Of a stretch of 64,000 nucleotides of DNA, positions 8,459 to 16,490 are shown in pieces. The DNA lies in NCBI RefSeq assembly GCF_030124175.1, contig NZ_JASKMT010000009.1, positions 1-64,000 on the forward strand. Reading direction: 5' to 3'. The notes under the pieces were generated by a model. The model ran no database searches and was not told the DNA's origin. It saw nothing but the letters and a program-made list of their open reading frames with translations. The stretch's first letter is position 1. Each line of letters begins with the position of its first letter. The translations under genes and the position numbers were made by a program. Source of the stretch: Streptomyces sp. 549. GTDB taxonomy: Bacteria > Actinomycetota > Actinomycetes > Streptomycetales > Streptomycetaceae.

Positions 8459-8532
8459 AGCGTAGACGCCCGCGTATGGGATCGAGCCGATCAGCCATGG
8501 ATCGTCTCACCCGGCGGCGGTTGACTGACGGC

Positions 8533-9381
8533 ATGACAAACGAACTGACACTGGTGACGGGCGCCACGGGCAAGACCGGGCGCAGGGTGGCCGAGAGGCT
8601 TGAGCAGCGGGGCGTGCCGGTACGGGCGGTGTCGCGGTCGGCGGCTCGGCCGTTCGACTGGGCGGACCGCTCGACGTGGGAGGGCGCGCTGGAGGGGGTG
8701 CACCGGGCGTACGTCGCCTACGCCCCCGACCTGGGCACGAGCCGGTCGGTGGACGACCTGGGCGCGTTCACCGACCGGGCCGTGTCGGCGGGCGTGCGGC
8801 ATGTGGTGATGCTGTCCGCCCGGACTGCGGAGGCGGGGCTCAGCCCGGCCGAGAAGTGGGTGCGGGAGGCGGAGCAGGCGGTGACCGGCCGGGCGCCGTC
8901 CTGGACGGTGCTGCGGCCGGGCTGGTTCTTCCAGAACTTCGACGAGGCGTTCTTCCTGGAGGCCGTGCGGGCCGGCGAGTTGGCGCTGCCCGCGGGTGAG
9001 GGCCTGGAGGGCTTCATCGACGCCGGGGACATCGCGGACGTGGCGGTGGCCGCCCTGCTCGACGAAGGGTGGGCGGGCCGTCATCTGGAGTTGACCGGAC
9101 CGGAGTTGCTGTCGTTCGGTGGCGCGGTCGCCGCGATCGCGTCGGCGTCAGGGCGCGAGGTCCGCTATGTGCCGCTGGGGCAGGAGGAGTTCGCCGCGAT
9201 GATGGCCGGACTGGGGCTGCCGGAGGAGTTGACGGCGCTGCTGGGGGACCTGCTCGGCCAGGTGCGGGACGGCGGCCTGGCCCGGCTGGCCGGCGGGGTG
9301 CGGGAGGTCCTGGGGCGCGAGCCGCGCAGTTTCGCCGACTACGCGGCGGCCGTCGCCGCGACCGGGGTGTGGACCGCCTGA
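8533..9381 (+). CDS. NmrA-like NAD(P)-binding oxidoreductase
   Basis: A 282-residue atypical short-chain dehydrogenase of the NmrA/QOR2-like group. The N-terminal nucleotide-binding motif is TGATGKTG, followed by AVSRSAARPFDW for the adenosine phosphate and HVVMLSARTAEAG in the central sheet. The ATG at 8533 is chosen because TLVTGATG then sits at the usual distance from the N-terminus; the open frame reaches further upstream into the AraC promoter region. Members act as redox sensors or quinone reductases. The substrate is unknown. The divergent AraC gene probably controls it. Confidence 0.85.
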   Translation: MTNELTLVTGATGKTGRRVAERLEQRGVPVRAVSRSAARPFDWADRSTWEGALEGVHRAYVAYAPDLGTSRSVDDLGAFTDRAVSAGVRHVVMLSARTAEAGLSPAEKWVREAEQAVTGRAPSWTVLRPGWFFQNFDEAFFLEAVRAGELALPAGEGLEGFIDAGDIADVAVAALLDEGWAGRHLELTGPELLSFGGAVAAIASASGREVRYVPLGQEEFAAMMAGLGLPEELTALLGDLLGQVRDGGLARLAGGVREVLGREPRSFADYAAAVAATGVWTA

Positions 9382-9407
9382 CCTGCGACGCCATCGGCGA
9401 CCTGCGA

Positions 9408-9431
9408 CGCCCGCCGGTGTGCCGGCGGGCG
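9408..9431 (+). terminator. intrinsic terminator-like hairpin
   Basis: A perfect 10-bp inverted repeat (CGCCCGCCGG with its complement) around a 4-base loop lies 27 bp after the NmrA-like stop. No U-tract follows, as is common in Streptomyces. It separates this gene from the conservon. Confidence 0.6.
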
Positions 9432-9570
9432 CACTCGGTCGGTCCGGCACCTTCTGCGGGTGACAGGAGTTGACCAACCCGCGCTGGGAAATGGCCCGTT
9501 GCTCGTAGGATCTGAATGCCTGCGGATCAGTGCGGGCTTCGGGGCGACCAGCGGAAGGGGCCACGCACGC

Positions 9571-11124
9571 GTGCGGAGACGGTCAGTGGGGGAAGCAGCC
9601 GGATGGTGGCTGCCCGCCGTGGCGCTGGCGGCCGGCACCGGCACGGCGGTGGCCTGGTTACCTGCCGCCGGGCGGTTACCGGTGCTGGGCGGGGCGTGCG
9701 CGGCGCTGGCGGTGCTGAGCCTTGCGTGGGCCGTGCGGGCGCACCGCGCGGCGGCGGGCGAGCGGGCCGGGCGGGTTCGGCAGCAGGCCGTCGCCGACGC
9801 CCGGGCGGCGGAGGTCGTCCACCTGGCGCGGGTCCGGCTGCCCGCGGTGGCCGAGCGGGTGCGCGCCGGGCAGCGGCTCGACGGGGCGCCGGGGCCGCTG
9901 GCCCCCGCGTCGCAGACCGGTGAGGAGTTCGCCCGGGCGCTCGCAGCCGTCGTCGACGCGCTCGGGTCGGACGAGGCGGTCCGGCGGGAGCGGGCCCTGC
10001 GCGACTCGGTGCAGGCGGCGTTCGAGTCGGTGGCCCGCACCATGCACGCCATGGCGACCGTGCAGCAGCAGGTGCTCGACCAGGTCGAGCAGTCGCTGGA
10101 GGACCCGGCGCTGATGGCCGGGGTGATGAAGGCCGACCACGCCGCCGCCCAGATGACCCGCAAGGCGCAGACGCTGCTGGTGATGTGCGGGATCTGGCCC
10201 GCGCGGCGGGAGACCCGGCCGGTGTCGCTGTACGACTGCGTGCGCGGCGCGCAGTCCCGCATCGTGGAGTTCGGCCGCGTCGAGGTGCACGGCGGGCAGA
10301 GCCTGTACATGGTGGCGCCCGCCGTCGAGGGCCTGATGCACGCGGTGGCCGAACTGCTGGAGAACGCGACGGTGTTCTCGCCGTCCCGCACCCAGGTCGT
10401 CGTGACCGTGCGGGAGGTGGGCGCGGGCGCGGTGATAGAGATCGACGACGCCGGCCTGGGCATGCCGCCGGACGTGCTGCACCAGGCGACGGCCCAGTTG
10501 CGCGACGACCTCGACCTGGCCCGGCTGGGCGCGGTGCCGCGCCTGGGCCTTGCCTGCGTGGGCCGTTGGGCCCGCGAGCTGGGCTTCCGGGTGGAGCTGA
10601 CCGGGGCGTCGGCCTACGGCGGCACCCGGGCGGTGGCGTTCGTGCCGCACCGCCTGCTGACCGAGCCGCTGTCCCACCTGGCCGACCCCGCCGCCGACCA
10701 CGGGCGGCAGCCCGGCGCCCAGCGCCCCGGTGACCCGGGAGCCGACCACCACCCCGCGCACCAGCGGGCCGGCCGTCCCACCGGTGCCGAGCCCGCCGGA
10801 GCGGGACCCGCCGGTGACAGCGGACTGCCGCGCCGGCGCAACCGCCGCCGCGGCTCCGGCCGTCCCGAGCCCGCGCCCCGGGCCGGCGCCGCCACGGCCC
10901 CCGCGGCACAGGAGTGGACCCCCGAGGAGGCACGGGCGTCGATCGCCAGCGTGCTGTCCGGTTCGCGGCGCGGCAGAGCAGCCGCCCAGCATCTCGACGA
11001 CGTCACGGAGCCGCACGACGTCACAGAGCCGCACGACGTACCCGACCGGCCCGGCGTTCCCGACCCGCACGGCGTTCCGGGCCCCCACGACGTCCCCGAC
11101 CGACACGACGGAGGCCGGCCATGA
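9571..11124 (+). CDS. cvnA: conservon sensor ATPase CvnA
   Basis: A roughly 517-residue membrane protein that opens a conservon operon. Two hydrophobic segments near the N-terminus (WWLPAVALAAGTGTAVAWL and LGGACAALAVLSLAWAV) precede a cytosolic part with a dimerisation-like helix region and a GHKL ATPase domain. N-box ELLENATVFS and G1 box DDAGLGM are visible, but no phospho-accepting His motif is obvious, as is usual for CvnA. The C-terminus is disordered, with degenerate HDVxxP repeats (10996-11118). GTG at 9571 has a GGAAGGGG ribosome site; GTG at 9460 is an alternative. In S. coelicolor, Cvn proteins form a membrane complex likened to G-protein signalling. Confidence 0.88.
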   Translation: MRRRSVGEAAGWWLPAVALAAGTGTAVAWLPAAGRLPVLGGACAALAVLSLAWAVRAHRAAAGERAGRVRQQAVADARAAEVVHLARVRLPAVAERVRAGQRLDGAPGPLAPASQTGEEFARALAAVVDALGSDEAVRRERALRDSVQAAFESVARTMHAMATVQQQVLDQVEQSLEDPALMAGVMKADHAAAQMTRKAQTLLVMCGIWPARRETRPVSLYDCVRGAQSRIVEFGRVEVHGGQSLYMVAPAVEGLMHAVAELLENATVFSPSRTQVVVTVREVGAGAVIEIDDAGLGMPPDVLHQATAQLRDDLDLARLGAVPRLGLACVGRWARELGFRVELTGASAYGGTRAVAFVPHRLLTEPLSHLADPAADHGRQPGAQRPGDPGADHHPAHQRAGRPTGAEPAGAGPAGDSGLPRRRNRRRGSGRPEPAPRAGAATAPAAQEWTPEEARASIASVLSGSRRGRAAAQHLDDVTEPHDVTEPHDVPDRPGVPDPHGVPGPHDVPDRHDGGRP

Positions 11125-11567
11125 CCGGGACCATCACCAGACTGCCCGACCTCGGCTGGATGCTCCGGCCGCTGATCGAGATACCGGGAGTGCGTCACGC
11201 GGTGGTCGTCTCCGAGGACGGCCTGCGGCTGGGGCACGCGTCCGCCGAGGGGCTGTCCGGCGCGGTCGCCGAACTCAGCCTCGCCGAGGCGGAGTCGCTG
11301 TCCGCCGCCTGCGCGGCGATGACGATGACCGGGCGCTCCACCGCCGCCCTGCTGTTCGGTGACGGCGCCGGGGTGCGGCAGCTGATGCTGGAGTCCGAGC
11401 ACGGCTTCGTGCTGTTCACCGCCGCCGGGACCGGCGCGCACCTGGGCGTCGCCACCGACACCGGGGCCGACGTCGGCCTGGTGGCCCAGCAGATGCAGCT
11501 GCTGGTCGCGAAGATCGGCGCGCACCTGAGCAGCCGGCCCCGGGACCCGGTGACCCCCGCCTCATGA
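11121..11567 (+). CDS. cvnB: conservon roadblock/LC7 protein CvnB
   Basis: A 148-residue roadblock/LC7-domain protein, the usual second member of a conservon. Its fold marks are HAVVVSEDGLRLGHAS, AAMTMTGRSTAALLFGD and HGFVLFTAAGTGAHLGVATD. In conservons it is thought to act on the small GTPase partner in the way MglB acts on MglA. The start overlaps the cvnA stop by ATGA, and its own stop overlaps cvnC, so the operon is tightly coupled. The longer open frame upstream is the shadow of cvnA. Confidence 0.92.
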   Translation: MTGTITRLPDLGWMLRPLIEIPGVRHAVVVSEDGLRLGHASAEGLSGAVAELSLAEAESLSAACAAMTMTGRSTAALLFGDGAGVRQLMLESEHGFVLFTAAGTGAHLGVATDTGADVGLVAQQMQLLVAKIGAHLSSRPRDPVTPAS

Positions 11568-11923
11568 CGGACCGCTGGGAGGAACGGACCACCTCCGCGG
11601 TACGCCCCTATGTGATCACCGGTGGACGGGCGGACGCCGGTGCCGCGGCCCTCCCCTGGGAGACGTTGGTGATGGCCGTGGAGATGCCCGCTCCGGAGAC
11701 GCTCCAGCCGGAGCACCGCGTGATCCTCACGCAGTGCCAGGGGCTGCTGTCGGTGGCCGAGGTGGCGGCCCACCTCGGCCAGCCGCCCCCGGTGGTGCAG
11801 GTGCTGCTCGCGGACCTGGCCGACTGGGGCCTGATCGTCACCCGCCCGCCCGTGCCACCGGCCGAACGCACCGATCTGACCATGCTGAGAAAGGTCCTCC
11901 ATGGGCTCGAGAGCCGCCTCTGA
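11564..11923 (+). CDS. cvnC: conservon DUF742 protein CvnC
   Basis: A 119-residue DUF742 protein, the third conservon component. Landmarks are the N-terminal RPYVITGGRA, the central LTQCQGLLSVAEVAAHLGQPPPVVQVLLADLADWGL (a winged-helix-like segment) and the terminal LLRKVLHGLESRL-type helix. DNA binding has not been shown for the family; it may be an adaptor between CvnA and CvnD. The ATGA overlap with cvnB supports the start, and its 3' end overlaps the cvnD start by 23 bp. Confidence 0.92.
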   Translation: MTDRWEERTTSAVRPYVITGGRADAGAAALPWETLVMAVEMPAPETLQPEHRVILTQCQGLLSVAEVAAHLGQPPPVVQVLLADLADWGLIVTRPPVPPAERTDLTMLRKVLHGLESRL

Positions 11924-12617
11924 CACCCCGGGCCCGGCATCGCGGGCGGCCGGCGCCGCCGCTCCCGAGCGGCCCGCACCCGCCCGCGAGGCAGTGGCGC
12001 GGCCCCCGGCGGGACCGCCGGGGCCCTCCGCACCGGGCGGTGCGGAGGGCAGGTACGTGCCGTCCAGCGTGGCCGGGGCGGCCAAGATCCTGGTCGTCGG
12101 CCCGCTCGGGGTGGGCAAGACCACGCTGATCGGCACGGTCTCGGAGATAAGGCCGCTGTCCACCGAGGCCGTCATGACCCGGGCGGGCGAACGCGTCGAC
12201 GCCGTCGGGGCGGGGACGAAGACCACCACCACCGTCGCGCTGGACTTCGGGCGCATGACGATCGACGGCGAGCTGGTGCTCTACCTGTTCGGCACACCCG
12301 GTCAGCCGCGCTTCCTGCCCGCCTGGAAGGAACTGGCCCGCGGCGCGCTCGGCGCGCTGGCACTCGTCGACACCCGCGACCTGGCGGCGTCGTTCGACGC
12401 GCTGGGCCACCTGGAGGACCTGGGGCTGCCGTTCGCCGTCGCCGTCAACGCCTTCCCCGGCAGTCCGCAGCACGGCGAGGCGGAGCTGCGCGACGCGCTC
12501 GACCTGCTGCCGGGCACCCCGGTGGTCCGGTGCGACGCCCGCGACCACCCCTCCTCGGTCCGCGCCCTCATCGCCCTGGTCGCCCACCTCATCCACACCG
12601 CGACGGAGCAGCCATGA
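11901..12617 (+). CDS. cvnD: conservon small GTPase-like protein CvnD
   Basis: A 238-residue Ras-like P-loop protein, fourth in the conservon. A Pro/Ala-rich N-terminal extension of about 55 residues precedes the G domain. G1 is GPLGVGKTT, the switch I region contains TKTTTTVALDFG, and G3 is LFGTPGQPR, with Gln in the switch II glycine-adjacent position. The G4 region reads VNAFPG rather than NKxD, so base recognition is altered, as noted for this ATP/GTP-binding family. It probably cycles under CvnB/CvnA control. ATGA overlap with the following P450 keeps all in one operon. Confidence 0.9.
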   Translation: MGSRAASDTPGPASRAAGAAAPERPAPAREAVARPPAGPPGPSAPGGAEGRYVPSSVAGAAKILVVGPLGVGKTTLIGTVSEIRPLSTEAVMTRAGERVDAVGAGTKTTTTVALDFGRMTIDGELVLYLFGTPGQPRFLPAWKELARGALGALALVDTRDLAASFDALGHLEDLGLPFAVAVNAFPGSPQHGEAELRDALDLLPGTPVVRCDARDHPSSVRALIALVAHLIHTATEQP

Positions 12618-13900
12618 CCGCCTCTCCCCCGTCCTGGGCCGCCGCCGGACACACCGGCGGCGGCAGGTGCCCCGCCCCCGCGCAGCTGTACGGCCCGCAG
12701 CTCGACGGCGACGGACTGCCGAAACTGTACGAGGACCTGCGGCAGGAGCACGGGCCGGTGGCGCCCGTCATGCTGGCGCCCGGGGTGCGGGCGTGGCTGG
12801 TGATCGGGCACGGCGAGCTGCTGCGGCTCACCCGCGAGGAGCAGGACTTCTCCCACGACCCGCGCCACTGGCTGCTGCTGCGCGAGGGGCGGGTGCCGGC
12901 GGACTCTCCGATCCTGCCCATGGTCGGGTGGCGGCCGGCGCTGCTGTTCGCGGACGGGCAGCAGCACCGCCGGATGCGGGCGGCGGTCTCCGACGCGCTG
13001 GGCCGCATCAACGGCCACGAGCTGCGCCGCAGCGTCCGGGCCGCCGCCGAGCGGCTCATCGCCTCGTTCGCCGACCGCCGCGAGGCCGACCTGGTGCCGC
13101 ACTACGCGCGCAAGCTGCCGATGCAGGTCATCACCGGGCTGCTGGGCCTGGACGAGCGGACCGGTCAGCAGTTCGTACAGGCCATCGCCGGCACGGCCGG
13201 TGCCACCGCGGACTCCGCCAACGCCAGCAGGCGCATGGGCGCGATCCTGCTGGCGCTGATCGAGGAGAAGCGGCAGCGGCCCGGCAACGACGTCACGACG
13301 GCGCTGCTGCGCCACCCGGCCGCGCTCACCGACGAGGAGGTGCTGCACAACCTGGTGGTGATGTTCGTCGCCGGCAACCAGACCACGGTGAACTGGATCG
13401 CCACCACGCTGCGGGTCCTGCTGACCGACCCCAACTTCCGCTCCTCGCTGTCCGGTGGGCACCTGAGCGTCGACGACGCCCTCGACCTGGTGCTGTGGCG
13501 GTTCCCGCCGACGCAGAACTTCCCCGCCCGCTACGCCACCCGCGACCTGCGCTTCGGCGGCCAGGACATCCGGGCCGGCGACATGCTGGTGCTGGGGCTG
13601 GCGGGCGCCAACGCCGACCCGCAGGTGCTGCCGCCGGACGGCAACCCGGTGGTCGGCAACCGCTCGCACCTGGCGTTCGGCGCGGGACCCCACACCTGCC
13701 CGGCGCAGGACCCGGCCCGGCTCATCACCCGCACCGCCGTGGACACCCTGCGGCACCGCCTGCCCGACCTGGAACTGGCCGTGCCGGAGAGCGAGCTGGC
13801 CTGGGTCAAGTCGCCGTGGAGCAAGGGCCTGGCCGCCCTCCCGGTCCGCTTCACCGATCCGCAACTCCCGCCCGAACCGTCACCAGGAGAGCCGCGTTGA
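12614..13900 (+). CDS. CYP157-like cytochrome P450 without ExxR
   Basis: A 428-residue soluble P450 translationally coupled to cvnD. The I-helix oxygen-binding motif is present (FVAGNQTT, about 13369-13392) and the heme loop reads FGAGPHTCPAQ, with the cysteine ligand at 13697-13699. The K-helix motif normally written ExxR is replaced by DLVLW (about 13486-13500), so both usual salt-bridge residues are missing. This is the known hallmark of the CYP157 family, where S. coelicolor CYP157C1 carries EQSLW. CYP157 members sit in conservons next to a CYP154, as here. The substrate is unknown and it may act with the next P450. Confidence 0.88.
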   Translation: MTASPPSWAAAGHTGGGRCPAPAQLYGPQLDGDGLPKLYEDLRQEHGPVAPVMLAPGVRAWLVIGHGELLRLTREEQDFSHDPRHWLLLREGRVPADSPILPMVGWRPALLFADGQQHRRMRAAVSDALGRINGHELRRSVRAAAERLIASFADRREADLVPHYARKLPMQVITGLLGLDERTGQQFVQAIAGTAGATADSANASRRMGAILLALIEEKRQRPGNDVTTALLRHPAALTDEEVLHNLVVMFVAGNQTTVNWIATTLRVLLTDPNFRSSLSGGHLSVDDALDLVLWRFPPTQNFPARYATRDLRFGGQDIRAGDMLVLGLAGANADPQVLPPDGNPVVGNRSHLAFGAGPHTCPAQDPARLITRTAVDTLRHRLPDLELAVPESELAWVKSPWSKGLAALPVRFTDPQLPPEPSPGEPR

Positions 13901-15153
13901 CCACTTCCACTTCCACTTCACCCCGCACCCCGCACCGGATGGACGCCGCCGGAGGCTGCCCGCACGCCGCCAACGCCCGCCTGCTCCAGGAGGGCTCCGT
14001 CGCCGAGGTGGTGCTGCCCGGGGACGTGCCGGGCATGGCGGTCCTGGGCCACGACGCGCTGCGGGAGTTCCTCGCCCACCCGGACGTGGCGAAGAACGCC
14101 CGCCACTTCACCGCCCTCCAGGAGGGCGGCATACCGGACGGCTGGCCGCTGCGCACCTTCGCCACCGTGCAGGGCATGACCACCGCCGACGACGCCGACC
14201 ACCGCAGGCTGCGTTCACTCGTCAGCAAGGCGTTCACCGCCCGCCGGGTGGAGGCGCTGCGCCCGCGGGTGGAGGAGCTGACCGGTGACCTGCTCGACGG
14301 GCTCGCGCACACCGTCGGCGAGGACGGCACCACGGACCTGCGGCGGCACTTCGCGCTGCCGCTGCCGATGGGTGTGATCTGCGAACTGCTCGGTGTGGAC
14401 GCCGAGCACCACGACCGGCTGCACCACCTGTCCAACCAGGTGGTGAGCACCGACATCGGGCCGAAGGAGGCGGTCGCGGCCAACCAGGAACTGGTGGCGG
14501 TGCTCGGCGCGGTGGTCTCCGCCCGCACCGGCTCGCCGGGCGGGGACCTGACCAGCGCCCTGATCGCCGCCCGCGAGGAGGACGGCGACCGGCTCAGCCC
14601 GCAGGAGCTGCTCGGCACGCTGCTGCTCATGATCGTCGCCGGGCACGAGACGACGCTCAACCTCATCACCAACGCGGTGCGGGCGCTGTGCGCGCACCGC
14701 GACCAGCTCGACCTGGTGCGCGCCGGGAAGGCCGGCTGGTCGGACGTGGTGGAGGAGACGCTGCGCTGGGACAGTCCCGTCAGCTTCTTCCCGTTCCGCT
14801 ACCCCACCCGGGACCTGACCGTCGACGGGACCGTCATCCCCCGGGGCACGCCGGTGCTCGCCGGCTACTCGGCGGCCGGCCGCGACCCGCGGGCGCACGG
14901 TGAGCACGCCGACCGCTTCGACGTGGCCCGGGCCGCCGCCCGGCACCTGTCGCTCGGCCACGGCCCGCACTTCTGCCTGGGCGCGCCGCTGGCCAGGATG
15001 GAGGCCACCGTCGCCCTGGAGCGGCTGTTCACCCGCTACCCCGACCTGGACCTCGCCGTTCCCGAGCAGGAGCTGCGGCGGCACGCCAGCTTCGTCGGCA
15101 ACAGCGTGAGCCGGCTGCCGGTCAGGCTCACAGCGGTGGCCGACGCCGGCTGA
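13897..15153 (+). CDS. CYP154-like cytochrome P450
   Basis: A 418-residue soluble P450 that closes the conservon operon. All landmarks are standard: I-helix LMIVAGHETT, K-helix EETLRW, PERF-like region HADRFDVAR and heme loop LGHGPHFCLGAPLAR. The TTG start overlaps the previous TGA (TTGA) and follows an AGGAGA site, so the call of the rare start is well supported. CYP154 proteins hydroxylate steroids and macrolide-like substrates in vitro; the natural substrate in conservons is unknown. It needs external ferredoxin and reductase, which are not encoded nearby. Confidence 0.9.
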   Translation: MTTSTSTSPRTPHRMDAAGGCPHAANARLLQEGSVAEVVLPGDVPGMAVLGHDALREFLAHPDVAKNARHFTALQEGGIPDGWPLRTFATVQGMTTADDADHRRLRSLVSKAFTARRVEALRPRVEELTGDLLDGLAHTVGEDGTTDLRRHFALPLPMGVICELLGVDAEHHDRLHHLSNQVVSTDIGPKEAVAANQELVAVLGAVVSARTGSPGGDLTSALIAAREEDGDRLSPQELLGTLLLMIVAGHETTLNLITNAVRALCAHRDQLDLVRAGKAGWSDVVEETLRWDSPVSFFPFRYPTRDLTVDGTVIPRGTPVLAGYSAAGRDPRAHGEHADRFDVARAAARHLSLGHGPHFCLGAPLARMEATVALERLFTRYPDLDLAVPEQELRRHASFVGNSVSRLPVRLTAVADAG

Positions 15154-15160
15154 GGGCAGC

Positions 15161-15198
15161 GTTCCGCGCGGGAAACAACCGCGATGCCGCCGGGTAAC
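15161..15198 (+). promoter_or_regulatory. GlnR-box-like element upstream of the nitrite reductase operon
   Basis: Four pentamers, GTTCC, GAAAC, GATGC and GTAAC, are each separated by exactly six bases. This matches the actinobacterial GlnR layout gTnAC-n6-GaAAC-n6-gTnAC-n6-GaAAC, with one perfect and three partial pentamers. It ends 23 bp before the first start codon of a nitrite reductase operon, a known class of GlnR target in Streptomyces. Confidence 0.7.
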
Positions 15199-15221
15199 AG
15201 CGACGCCGCACGCTGAGCGGT

Positions 15222-16490
15222 ATGACAACGGACAGGCGTGTGGTGGTGGTCGGCGGCGGCATGGCCGGTGCCCGGCTCGCGCAGCAGCTCGGTGACCGCG
15301 GGAGCGCGGTCACCGTCATCGGCGAGGAGCCGCACGCGCCCTACAACCGGCTGCTGCTCGCCGACGTGCTGGCCGGGTCCTACCCGGCCGACGTGATCTC
15401 CCTGCCCGCCGCCCCGCCCGCGGTGACGTACCGGGCGGGCGTGCGGGCGGTCCGGCTGGACCGGGCCGCGCGCCGGGTCCAGTGCGACGACGGCAGCGCG
15501 ATCGGATACGACGCGCTGGTGCTCGCCACCGGCTCCAACCCGGTGCTGCCACCGATCCGCGGCCTCTTCGCGGAGGACGCGACGGCCGCTCCGGAGGCGG
15601 GCCGTGAGCTGCCCGACGGGGTGCACCCGTTCCGCACCCTGGACGACTGCCGGGCGCTGTCCTCGCTGACCGGGGACGGCACCCGCGCGGTGATCGTCGG
15701 CGGCGGGCTGCTGGGCGTCTCCGCCGCGCGGGCGCTGGCCACGCGCGGCGTGCGGACGGTGCTGGTGCACCAGGGCGAGCACCTGATGGAGCGGCAGCTC
15801 GACGCCGAGTCGGCCGGGCTGCTGCACCGGCACCTGACCGGCCTGGGCGTCGAGGTGCACACCGCCTGCCGGGCCCGCGGCGTGGAGACGGGGACGGACC
15901 CCGCCACCGGCCGCCGCGCGGTGCGCGCGGTGGTGATGGCCGACGGCTACGCGCTGGGCACCGACGTGCTGGTGCTGGCCTGCGGCGTGCGTCCCAGGAC
16001 GGGGCTGGCGCGGGCGGCCGGGCTGGCCACCGCGTTGGGCGTCGTCGTCGACGACGAGCTGCGCACCGACGACCCGCACGTGCACGCCGTCGGTGACTGC
16101 GCCGAGCACGCCGGCGTCGTGTACGGCCTGGCGGGCGCCGCCCGCGAGCAGGCCGACGTGCTGGCCGGGGTGCTCACCGACCCCGGCGGCGGCCACCGCT
16201 ACCGGGGCACCCGCGCCATGACCCGGCTCACCCTCGCCGGGCCCGGCCCCTTCGACCTGGCCGCGTTCGGGCGCACCCGCCCCCGGCCCGACGACGACAC
16301 CGTGCGGCTCGCCGACGCCACCCGGGGCGCCTACCGCAAGGTGGTCGTCTCCGGTGACGAGCTGGTCGGCGGCATCCTGCTCGGCGACCTCGACACGGTC
16401 GGCGCCCTCGCCCGCACCTGGGAGCACCGCGAACCGCTCCCCGACGCACCCCTGCTGCACCTGCTCACCCATGACGGAGGCACCCCTTGA
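15222..16490 (+). CDS. FAD-dependent NAD(P) oxidoreductase of the nitrite reductase operon
   Basis: A 422-residue flavoprotein similar to the N-terminal electron-input domain of NirB. The FAD motif is VVVVGGGMAGARLA, the second dinucleotide site is AVIVGGGLLGVSAARALA, and the C-terminal FAD contact is VHAVGDCAEHAGVVYGL. ATG 15222 lies just after the GlnR-like box. Its stop overlaps the TTG start of nirB. It probably feeds electrons from NAD(P)H to nitrite reduction or replaces a separate nitrate reductase reductase subunit; which of these is not shown by the sequence. Confidence 0.88.
   Translation: MTTDRRVVVVGGGMAGARLAQQLGDRGSAVTVIGEEPHAPYNRLLLADVLAGSYPADVISLPAAPPAVTYRAGVRAVRLDRAARRVQCDDGSAIGYDALVLATGSNPVLPPIRGLFAEDATAAPEAGRELPDGVHPFRTLDDCRALSSLTGDGTRAVIVGGGLLGVSAARALATRGVRTVLVHQGEHLMERQLDAESAGLLHRHLTGLGVEVHTACRARGVETGTDPATGRRAVRAVVMADGYALGTDVLVLACGVRPRTGLARAAGLATALGVVVDDELRTDDPHVHAVGDCAEHAGVVYGLAGAAREQADVLAGVLTDPGGGHRYRGTRAMTRLTLAGPGPFDLAAFGRTRPRPDDDTVRLADATRGAYRKVVVSGDELVGGILLGDLDTVGALARTWEHREPLPDAPLLHLLTHDGGTP

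Noticed and set aside
9470..9511. TTGACC and TAGGAT considered as a cvn promoter
   Set aside because: They are 30 bp apart, far beyond usable spacing, and no better -35 partner for TAGGAT was seen.
12667..15153. An 828-codon frame that seems to fuse sequence across both P450 genes
   Set aside because: The first 410 codons are an out-of-frame shadow of the first P450. The real gene begins at the TTG at 13897 with a ribosome site and TTGA overlap.
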